NCBI RefSeq assembly: GCF_000718305.1
Contig: NZ_JOFQ01000005.1
Location: forward strand, 124,001 to 188,000
DNA from: Streptomyces niger
GTDB taxonomy: Bacteria; Actinomycetota; Actinomycetes; Streptomycetales; Streptomycetaceae
Direction: 5' to 3'
Length of the DNA: 64,000 nucleotides
A program made the translations under genes and the position numbers. Every line of letters starts with the position of its first letter. The first letter of the stretch is position 1. Shown here piece after piece: positions 57,839 through 64,000 of this stretch. The notes beneath the pieces are model-generated. The model searched no databases. It saw nothing but the letters and a program-made list of their open reading frames with translations, and was not told the origin of the DNA.

Positions 57839-58837
57839 TCAGCGGCTGCGTGGGTCCAGCGCGTCCCGGAGACCGTCACCGAGCAGGTTGAACGCGAGTA
57901 CGGTGACGAAGATCGCGAGGCCGGGGACGAGCATGTACTGGGGGTCGACCTCGTAGTACTTGACCGCCTGGTTGAGCATGCCGCCCCAGGAGGCCTGCGG
58001 GGGCTGGATACCGACACCCAGGAAGCTGAGCGCCGCCTCGAAGAGGATGTTGGAGGGGATCAGCAGCGTGGAGTAGACCACGATGGGCCCCACCAGGTTC
58101 GGCAGCAGTTCACGGAAGAGGATGAACGGTCCGCGGGCGCCCATCCCCCGGGCCGCGTCGACGAATTCGCGCTCCCGCAGCGACAGCGTCTGGGCCCGCA
58201 CGATGCGGCCCATGTAGGGCCAGTTGAAGAAGCCGATCACGAAGATCAGGACCGAGATGTGCAGCGGCAGGCCCTCCAGGCCGAAGGCGCCGCCCTGCAG
58301 CGAGGCGGAGATGGCGATGGCGAAGAGCAGCAGCGGGAACGCCAGGAAGACGTCCATCAGCCGGCTGATCACCGCGTCCACCCGGCCCCGGTAGTAGCCC
58401 GCCACCACGCCGAGGACGGTGCCGATCGCCACCGACAGCAGGGTCGCGCCGAACGCCACGATCAGCGAGACCCAGGAGCCCTCCAGGACCCGGGCGAGCA
58501 GGTCGCGGCCGAACTTGGGGTCGACGCCGAGCGGGTGGTCCGCGCTCATGCCGCCCAGGTCACCCAGCGGCAGGGTGGTGTTGGGGTCGATCAGCGACTG
58601 ATTCGGCTCATTCGGGTCCAGGCCCAGGAGCGACTGGAGCGGGCGGGAGAGCGCGGCGATGACGATGAGGAGGATGACAACGATGGCACCCGCCACCGCG
58701 ACCTTGTCGCGCTTGAAGCGCAGCCAGGCGATCTGTCCGAGCGAACGGCCTTCGATCCGCTTGCTCCCGACGCCTTCCAGCACCGCTTCCGGCTGCGCTT
58801 CGGCAGCCGCCCCGGTGGTCTCGATCGGTGCGGTCAC
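57839..58837 (-). CDS. Di/oligopeptide ABC importer permease (DppC-like)
   Basis: A 332-residue permease and the first gene of the importer operon. Features: an N-terminal cytoplasmic tail of about 45 residues, IAWLRFKRDKVAVAGAIVVI as first helix, HPLGVDPKFGRDLLARVLEG (the DppC HPLGTD-type motif) and EFVDAARGMGARGPFILFRE as EAA loop. The start is GTG at 58837. Its upstream region (58838-59245) holds the operon's regulatory sequence. Confidence 0.95.
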   Translation of the reverse strand: MTAPIETTGAAAEAQPEAVLEGVGSKRIEGRSLGQIAWLRFKRDKVAVAGAIVVILLIVIAALSRPLQSLLGLDPNEPNQSLIDPNTTLPLGDLGGMSADHPLGVDPKFGRDLLARVLEGSWVSLIVAFGATLLSVAIGTVLGVVAGYYRGRVDAVISRLMDVFLAFPLLLFAIAISASLQGGAFGLEGLPLHISVLIFVIGFFNWPYMGRIVRAQTLSLREREFVDAARGMGARGPFILFRELLPNLVGPIVVYSTLLIPSNILFEAALSFLGVGIQPPQASWGGMLNQAVKYYEVDPQYMLVPGLAIFVTVLAFNLLGDGLRDALDPRSR

Positions 58838-59245
58838 AGTGCCTTTGACCCCTCTCGGCCCGCCTGTGGCCGGCCCACGTCCGCCGCATCGGCGGCTCGG
58901 TTCACATCACTGGTGTGCACGCCGGCGGACGCCCGGAGGTCTTGCAGCTCATCGGTCTTCGGATGTCCGCGCGACAGTGGTCGAGTTGCTTGTCGCACAC
59001 AGGGTCTAGACCCCTGCTGCGGGAGTCTTCATCCGAGTCGCGATCAGTCACCAGACCTGCCGGGGAAAGGATGCGCAACTGTGATGTGCTCCACGGCATA
59101 CCGTTATACGGACATCACGGACGGCTGAGCGGTTCGCGCGGCCAGTTCGCGCCAGCCTCAACGGCGGTACGCACACGGGCAATTCGGCACACTACGGCAC
59201 ACGGGGAGGGCGGCGGGGCCCGCCGCACCCCGGCCGCGCGGAACG
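58838..59245. other. Regulatory region upstream of the peptide importer operon, no gene
   Basis: No convincing gene lies here; frames on both strands lack ribosome sites and family sequence. It contains a 12-bp perfect palindrome GGGTCTAGACCC (59002-59013), a candidate operator, and an AT-richer patch with CCGTTATACGG at 59101-59111 (CCGTATAACGG on the minus strand), a possible promoter. I cannot place the start of transcription. Confidence 0.45.
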
Positions 59246-60034
59246 TCAGTGGGGGCGGGGGTAGCCGTAACCGTACGAGGCGGCCGTGGCCGGCGCCGGG
59301 CCGTGCGCCCCGCGGTCGAAGAAGGGGCGGGAGTAGGCGCGCATCCACATGGCCACGGGGTCGTACTCGTCCTCCATCGCCACCGTGGAGACCGGCAGGC
59401 CCTCCGGCACCGCGCCGATGGACTGCTGCATCATCAGCCGTACCGACTCCACCGCGGCCCGCCCGGTCTCGTACAGATCCAGGCCGATCGCGAGGTAGGG
59501 GACGCCGAGGGCGGGCTGCACCCAGGCCCGGCGCAGCGAGCGGACGGCGGGCGTGCGGTGCGCGTTCTGCCCGAGGAGGGCGTAGAACTGCGGGATCTCC
59601 ACGACCGGCTCGGTGATCCGCAGCGGCCCCGCGGGCAGCCGGTCCAGGCCGCCGGCGATCCGGCGCAGGTCCAGCCAGGGGATGCCGACGCCGCCGCCGG
59701 GCGCGTGCGGGTTCAGCCAGAGGCCCCAGCGGTCGGGGTAGAGCGCGGCGGCGATCTCGGCGCCGGGCACGACCTCGTGGGCACGGGTCCAGCCGCTCGC
59801 CGCGAGCTCCGCGGGGGAAGTCACGCACGGCGCGTAGCCGAGCCCGTCGACCTCCATGTTCCCGTACTGCGCATCGGGGGCCCCGGCCTGGCCCTGCCAC
59901 AGCAGCATCCACACCTGGCCGCCGGACAGCGCCTGCAGCAGCGCCTCGTAGGCGTCGTACCGGCCGGGCGAGACCTGCTGCAGCACCTGCTCGACCTGGC
60001 CGGTCGCCGCTCCCTGATGCGCACCCGCGCTCAC
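59246..60034 (-). CDS. SseB-family protein
   Basis: A 262-residue cytoplasmic protein of the enhanced-serine-sensitivity (SseB) family. The N-terminal domain has ALSGGQVWMLLWQGQAGAPD and LGYAPCVTSPAELAASGWTR, the usual SseB fold; the C-terminal half (GPLRITEPVVEIPQFYALLG to the Pro/Tyr/Gly-rich end) matches the SseB C-terminal domain. No enzyme activity is known for the family; in E. coli, excess SseB changes serine sensitivity. A second, divergent-sequence SseB protein follows upstream. Both lie next to the glycine-cleavage genes, which is suggestive of a serine/glycine link but not proof. Confidence 0.78.
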   Translation of the reverse strand: MSAGAHQGAATGQVEQVLQQVSPGRYDAYEALLQALSGGQVWMLLWQGQAGAPDAQYGNMEVDGLGYAPCVTSPAELAASGWTRAHEVVPGAEIAAALYPDRWGLWLNPHAPGGGVGIPWLDLRRIAGGLDRLPAGPLRITEPVVEIPQFYALLGQNAHRTPAVRSLRRAWVQPALGVPYLAIGLDLYETGRAAVESVRLMMQQSIGAVPEGLPVSTVAMEDEYDPVAMWMRAYSRPFFDRGAHGPAPATAASYGYGYPRPH

Positions 60035-60172
60035 GTGTCCCCGTCCCTTCTCCCGTCGGGCACGTGGGGGTGCCCGCCCGTCATCCCACCAGCTTACGGG
60101 CCGGGTCGCGGCGCGGTCCGGGCGCGCGCCGATCGGTCCGGCACGGGCCGCGACCGGCCCCGGCCGGCCGGG

Positions 60173-61003
60173 CTAGGTGAGGTCCTGTGTGTAGAAGGGC
60201 CGTACCCGTTCCCGCATCCAGTCGACGACCGGGTCGTGCGCGATGTCCAGCATGACCAGCTGGACCGGCCAGGGCACCGGTACCGTGCCGAGCGCCCGGC
60301 CCAGCGCCTCCAGCGCGACGTCGCGCTGGGTCTGGTCCTGGGCGGCGGCCGCCGGGTCGGCGACCTGCACGCCGACGAAGAGGGTGGGCGCGTCGCCCTC
60401 GATGTTCGCCAGGCAGCGGCGGGCGGTGGTGACGTGCGGCACGTGGGAGAACTCCAGGCCCGCGGCGGCGAGGAAGTCCACCGGCTCGTCCTGCCAGTCC
60501 GGCTCGTACAGCCGCACCCGGCCGCCGGACGGCAGCCCCTCGCGGGGCACGTCGCCGCGGCACAGCTCGGCCACGGCGGGCGGCGGCAGCGGGACGCCGA
60601 CCGTGCCGTCCGGGTTCACCGCGATACCGATCTTCGGGGGCAGGCCGCGGGCGAACTCGCGGGCCGGCGCGACCGTGAACGACATGTGCGCGCCGACGAC
60701 GCGCAGGAACTCCTGCTCGGAGCTGAAGACGGGCACGTACGCCAGGCCGTCGGGCAGCTCCACGGTGGGCAGGTCCAGGCCGGGCGCGCCGAAACCGGCG
60801 CTCTCGGGGCCGCCGCCCTTGGGCAGCGGCACCCATATCCGGCTGCGGCCGAGCACCTCGACTATCCGGGCGCCGGCACCGGGCTGACCCACCGACGCCG
60901 CGAGCACCTCCTCCAGCTCGTTGGCCGGCCAGGCCAACTGCGGAATGCTCTGCTCGAAAACGTCCTGACCGGGAATGCTCTGCTCCGGAATGTCCATGGT
61001 CAC
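60173..61003 (-). CDS. Second SseB-family protein
   Basis: A 276-residue protein with RIWVPLPKGGGPESAGFGAP and AYVPVFSSEQEFLRVVGAHM in the N-terminal SseB domain, and LANIEGDAPTLFVGVQVADP in the C-terminal domain. The N-terminus carries a short repeat (PEQSIP and FEQSIP, from a GGAATGCTCTGCTC duplication near 60945 and 60972). The start is GTG at 61003; ATG at 60997 is equally possible. It is transcribed with the 262-residue SseB protein, 138 nt apart. Confidence 0.75.
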   Translation of the reverse strand: MTMDIPEQSIPGQDVFEQSIPQLAWPANELEEVLAASVGQPGAGARIVEVLGRSRIWVPLPKGGGPESAGFGAPGLDLPTVELPDGLAYVPVFSSEQEFLRVVGAHMSFTVAPAREFARGLPPKIGIAVNPDGTVGVPLPPPAVAELCRGDVPREGLPSGGRVRLYEPDWQDEPVDFLAAAGLEFSHVPHVTTARRCLANIEGDAPTLFVGVQVADPAAAAQDQTQRDVALEALGRALGTVPVPWPVQLVMLDIAHDPVVDWMRERVRPFYTQDLT

Positions 61004-61115
61004 CCACCCGCTTCGTGCCGCACTGCCTGATCGAAAACCCTAGCGGCCCGCGGCGGACCGTTCGCCCCCCGTCCCGAAGCCCGGACGGGGGGCGCGGCAG
61101 TGTGCGCCCAGGCTC

Positions 61116-61841
61116 TCAGCCGAACGTCGTGCGCTCCAGCGCTTCGGCCGCCCGCCGGCCCAGCAGCACGGTCGCCGTGAACCCCTTCGGCAGCCGCGCG
61201 GCGTGGGCCCTGGCCAGCAGCCGGTCCACCGCACGCCGGTGCCGCGCGAAGGCGTAGCCGGACACCCCGCGGCCCCTGGCCCGCTGCCCGGACAGCGCCA
61301 CCTCCGCGGGCACGTCGAGCAGCAGCAGGTGCAGCTCGCGGCCGTCCCGCCGGGCGGTGCGCGCGATCCAGCGGCGCACCCAGGCGACCGTGCCGCAGTC
61401 GTGCACCACGACGCTGCCGCCGGAGCGCAGCGCCCGCCGCAGGCCGCGGTAGTGCGCGATCCGCACCAGCGGGCGGAGCAGGCCGTACGGCAGCGCGCCG
61501 AGCCGGCCCGCCTCCCAGCGCTCCCGTACGTCCTGGGAGTCGATGCGGTGGACGGGCGCGCCGGCCCGGTCCAGCGCCGGCACCACGCGCTGCATCAGCG
61601 TGCTCTTGCCGCCGCCCGGCAGGCCGGAGACGACCACCAGGCAGCGCGCGGGGAAGTCCAGCTCGCGGACGTGTGCCGTGCCCTCCGCGCCACGCAGGTC
61701 GGTCACGCGGGCCCCGCGGCCCGGGCGCACCACCGCCTTGGGCGCGCGGGCGCGGCGGGGTACCGCGCCGCGCGCGGCCCCTGCCGATGTCGCGCATACG
61801 GCTTGCCTCTGCACCGTGATCGCCCTCCCCGTTCCGTTCAC
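61116..61841 (-). CDS. P-loop kinase-like ATPase
   Basis: A 241-residue protein. Walker A is VVVSGLPGGGKSTLMQRVVP at about residues 68-87. HRIDSQDVRERW and SVVVHDCGTVAWVRRWIART resemble small nucleoside- or RNA-kinase-like P-loop proteins (AAA_33 or zeta-toxin-like). LLLLDVPAEVALSGQRARGR fits the lid region. Substrate unknown. The first 55 residues are basic and non-conserved, so the true start may be later. It faces away from gcvT across the riboswitch region. Confidence 0.75.
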   Translation of the reverse strand: MNGTGRAITVQRQAVCATSAGAARGAVPRRARAPKAVVRPGRGARVTDLRGAEGTAHVRELDFPARCLVVVSGLPGGGKSTLMQRVVPALDRAGAPVHRIDSQDVRERWEAGRLGALPYGLLRPLVRIAHYRGLRRALRSGGSVVVHDCGTVAWVRRWIARTARRDGRELHLLLLDVPAEVALSGQRARGRGVSGYAFARHRRAVDRLLARAHAARLPKGFTATVLLGRRAAEALERTTFG

Positions 61842-62034
61842 TGCCGGCCCCCTACCCGCAGAGTGTCAAGAAAAGGTAATGAGCTTCAAGCGCGGGGCTG
61901 GTCATGGCGGGTTGACGCCCGGTTCCCGGGGCGGCGCGGGCCGGGACTCCTGTATCCGGCGATCCCGTGCAATGATGTGCGCGCCGGCCGTGCCCGACGC
62001 CGGCCGCCAACTGCATACCGGCCGCTTGAATCCG

Positions 62035-62236
62035 CGCGGGAGAGTTCCCGCCAGGCCACGGCGGGGCGCCGAAGGAGCAAGTCCTCCCTTGAATCTCTCA
62101 GGCCCCTGTACTGCGCGGACGAGGCAGATCTGAAAAGCGGGCCGCCCGGGTGCGGCCCCACCCAAGGTGCAAGCCGAAGCCCGATCGGGGCTGTCGGTGA
62201 ACCTCTCAGGTTCCGATGACAGATGGGGAGACGTCC
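62035..62236 (+). ncRNA. Glycine riboswitch (tandem aptamers)
   Basis: Conserved pieces of the glycine aptamer appear in order: CGGGAGAGTTCCCG (62037-62050), GCGCCGAAGGAGCAA (62066-62080), GAATCTCTCAGGC (62091-62103), GACGAGGCAGATCTG (62119-62133); then a second set, CAAGGTGCAAGCCGAAG (62163-62179), GAACCTCTCAGGT (62199-62211) and GATGACAGATGGGGAG (62215-62230). Two aptamers in series followed by gcvT is the classic arrangement in which glycine turns on the cleavage system. The gcvT ATG lies about 40 nt beyond. Whether control is by termination or ribosome access is not evident; there is no clear terminator before gcvT. Confidence 0.93.
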
Positions 62237-62273
62237 GATACGTCCCTGTCGTCCATCCCGGGAGCCCGCCGCC

Positions 62274-63482
62274 ATGAGTGAAGCCCGCCCGTCGCCCGCC
62301 ACCGCCCCAGAGGGAGTCGCTTCGCGACGAAGCGCTCGACTCACCGCGCTCGATGCCACGCATCGCGCGCTCGGCGCGACCATGACCGACTTCGCCGGCT
62401 GGGACATGCCGCTGCGCTACGGCAGCGAGCGCGACGAGCACGTCGCCGTCCGCACCCGCGCCGGCCTCTTCGACCTCTCGCACATGGGCGAGATCACGGT
62501 CACCGGGCCGCAGGCGGCCGACCTGCTGGACTACGCGCTGGTCGGCAACATCGGCTCGGTCAAGCCCGGCCGCGCCCGGTACACGATGATCTGCCAGGAG
62601 GACGGCGGGATCCTGGACGACCTGATCGTCTACCGGCTGGCCGACCTGGGCCCCTCCTCGCCGAAGGCGGGCGAGGAGGGCGCGTACATGGTCGTCGCCA
62701 ACGCCTCCAACGCCCAGGTCGTGCTGGACGCCCTCCGCGCCCGTCAGGCCGGCTTCGACGCCGCCGTCCGGGACGACCGCGACGCGTACGCGCTGCTCGC
62801 CGTCCAGGGCCCCGAGTCCGCCGGCATCCTTGAGCAGCTGACCGACGCCGACCTGGACGGCCTCAAGTACTACGCGGGCCTGCCCGGCACCGTCGCGGGC
62901 GTCGAGGCGCTGATCGCGCGGACCGGCTACACCGGCGAGGACGGCTTCGAGCTGTTCGTCCGTCCCGAGGACGCGGTCGCCCTCTGGGAGGCGCTGACCG
63001 AGGCCGGCAAGGACGCGGGCCTGGTCCCCTGCGGCCTGTCCTGCCGCGACACGCTGCGCCTGGAGGCCGGCATGCCGCTGTACGGGAACGAGCTGTCCAC
63101 CTCGCTCACCCCCTTCGACGCGGGCCTCGGCCGCGTCGTGAAGTTCGAGAAGCCCGGGAACGAGGGCCGCTTCGTGGGCCGGGACGCGCTGGCGGCCGCC
63201 GCCGAGCGGGCCGAGCAGAACCCGCCGCGCAAGCTCGTCGGGCTGATCGCCGAGGGCCGCCGGGTGCCGCGCGCCGGCTACCCCGTCGTGGACGCCGAGG
63301 GCACCGCCATCGGCACCGTGACCTCCGGCGCCCCCTCCCCCACGCTGGGCAAGCCGATCGCGATGGCGTACGTGGACGCGGCGCACGCCGAGCCGGGGAC
63401 GAAGGGTGTGGCGGTCGACATCCGCGGCAAGCACGAGCCGTACGAGGTCGTCGCGCTGCCCTTCTACAAGCGGGAGAAGTAA
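62274..63482 (+). CDS. gcvT: Glycine cleavage system aminomethyltransferase (T protein)
   Basis: A 402-residue tetrahydrofolate-dependent enzyme releasing ammonia and forming methylene-THF from the aminomethyl-lipoyl H protein. Signatures: [40 protein letters not shown], the catalytic Asp in [20 protein letters not shown], and [20 protein letters not shown]. The N-terminal 25 residues before [12 protein letters not shown] include [11 protein letters not shown], encoded by a small hairpin-forming insertion. GGGAG lies about 10 nt before the ATG at 62274. It is controlled by the glycine riboswitch and followed by gcvH. Confidence 0.97.
   Translation: MSEARPSPATAPEGVASRRSARLTALDATHRALGATMTDFAGWDMPLRYGSERDEHVAVRTRAGLFDLSHMGEITVTGPQAADLLDYALVGNIGSVKPGRARYTMICQEDGGILDDLIVYRLADLGPSSPKAGEEGAYMVVANASNAQVVLDALRARQAGFDAAVRDDRDAYALLAVQGPESAGILEQLTDADLDGLKYYAGLPGTVAGVEALIARTGYTGEDGFELFVRPEDAVALWEALTEAGKDAGLVPCGLSCRDTLRLEAGMPLYGNELSTSLTPFDAGLGRVVKFEKPGNEGRFVGRDALAAAAERAEQNPPRKLVGLIAEGRRVPRAGYPVVDAEGTAIGTVTSGAPSPTLGKPIAMAYVDAAHAEPGTKGVAVDIRGKHEPYEVVALPFYKREK
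62318..62334. repeat. Hairpin insertion inside the 5' end of gcvT
   Basis: CGCTTCG (62318-62324) and CGAAGCG (62328-62334) flank CGA; outer GAGT (62314-62317) pairs with ACTC (62339-62342) after a CTCG bulge. It encodes the non-conserved residues VASRRSAR. It resembles a small palindromic repeat inserted in frame. Confidence 0.5.
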
Positions 63483-63612
63483 CCGCCCGGAACGCTCCGG
63501 CCAGGAGAAATGGCCGCTCGGACGCCGTCCGGCCGGTAGAAGTGACGCAGTCGCGTCTCACCTGTCAAGACCCTCTGCACGATCATTCCCGCGCATCCAG
63601 GAGAATCGAACC

Positions 63613-63990
63613 ATGAGCAACCCCCAGCAGCTCCGCTACAGCAAGGAGCACGAGTGGCTGTCGGCCGCCGCGGACGGCGTCTCGACGGTCGGCATCACCG
63701 AGCACGCGGCCAACGCGCTCGGCGATGTCGTCTACGCCCAGCTCCCCGAGGTCGGTGACACCGTCACCGCGGGCGAGTCCTGCGGCGAGCTGGAGTCGAC
63801 CAAGTCCGTCAGCGATCTCTACTCCCCGGTCGACGGTGAGGTCACGGAGATCAACGAGGACGTGGTGGCCGACCCGTCGCTGGTGAATTCCGCCCCGTTC
63901 GAGGGCGGCTGGCTGTTCAAGGTGAAGCTGAGCGGCGAGCCGGAGGACCTGCTCTCCGCCGACGAGTACACCGCCTTCACCGCCGGCTGA
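63613..63990 (+). CDS. gcvH: Glycine cleavage system H (lipoyl carrier) protein
   Basis: A 125-residue carrier. [20 protein letters not shown] opens the lipoyl domain and the lipoylated lysine is in [20 protein letters not shown], near residue 63. The C-terminus ([20 protein letters not shown]) completes the fold. AGGAGAA lies about 8 nt before the ATG. The 130-nt gap after gcvT has no strong terminator, so it is likely co-transcribed under the same riboswitch. Further gcv or glyA genes would lie beyond the window. Confidence 0.97.
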   Translation: MSNPQQLRYSKEHEWLSAAADGVSTVGITEHAANALGDVVYAQLPEVGDTVTAGESCGELESTKSVSDLYSPVDGEVTEINEDVVADPSLVNSAPFEGGWLFKVKLSGEPEDLLSADEYTAFTAG

Positions 63991-64000
63991 CCTACGCCCG

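Overview
The window is high-GC DNA with strong GC bias at third codon positions, many GTG starts, frequent GTGA/ATGA stop-start overlaps and several promoters whose -10 box lies 6-7 nt from the start codon. Together with the gene content this indicates a chromosome-core segment of Streptomyces or a close relative; no base of it looks like plasmid or prophage. From memory, the order serA-ilvC-ilvN-ilvB-GGDEF/EAL ... gatB-gatA-gatC-GGDEF/EAL-ligA ... mnmA ... gcvT-gcvH resembles the S. coelicolor core around SCO5470-SCO5515, with several blocks inserted.

Layout. 1-4.2 kb: branched-chain amino acid synthesis (ilvB-ilvN-ilvC, with serA beyond), preceded by a transcription-attenuation leader encoding a 13-residue Ile/Leu/Val peptide and a terminator hairpin. 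4.2-7.4 kb: a membrane PAS-GGDEF-EAL protein (CdgC-like), with a near-match to the BldD box upstream. 7.5-18.8 kb: accessory genes (2-hydroxyacid dehydrogenase, aldo/keto reductase, sugar-dehydrogenase lipoprotein, large LuxR/LAL regulator, MMPL exporter) and a decayed phospholipase C. 18.8-25.3 kb: a sugar-type ABC importer, a FrlD-like kinase and a FrlB-like SIS deglycase, divergent from a LacI regulator across four operator palindromes; I interpret this as a candidate system for uptake and breakdown of fructosamines (Amadori compounds). 25.3-28.4 kb: divergent amino-acid permease and aldehyde dehydrogenase. 28.4-37.7 kb: gatCAB with an extra small membrane protein coupled between gatA and gatB, an RmdB-like c-di-GMP protein, ligA and a short MetE-type methyltransferase. 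37.7-48.9 kb: SDR, LOG-family protein, glutamate dehydrogenase, coding remnants, small secreted proteins, a VOC protein with a WYL regulator, a DUF5685-type protein with a cysteine-rich tail, mnmA, a Tat-type amidase, and a TetR/nitroreductase pair with clear operators. 48.9-58.9 kb: cysteine desulfurase (partner of MnmA), thioesterase, M1 metallopeptidase and a five-gene di/oligopeptide importer. 59.2-64 kb: two SseB-family proteins, a P-loop kinase-like protein, then a glycine riboswitch driving gcvT and gcvH.

Functional links: ilvBNC and serA supply amino acids; gcvTH degrade glycine under riboswitch control; cysteine desulfurase supplies sulfur to MnmA for tRNA thiolation; GatCAB, MnmA and LigA are housekeeping. 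Two c-di-GMP proteins in one window, one of them with a broken EAL site, tie the region to developmental signalling. Assignments rest on motif reading only; no database search was run.
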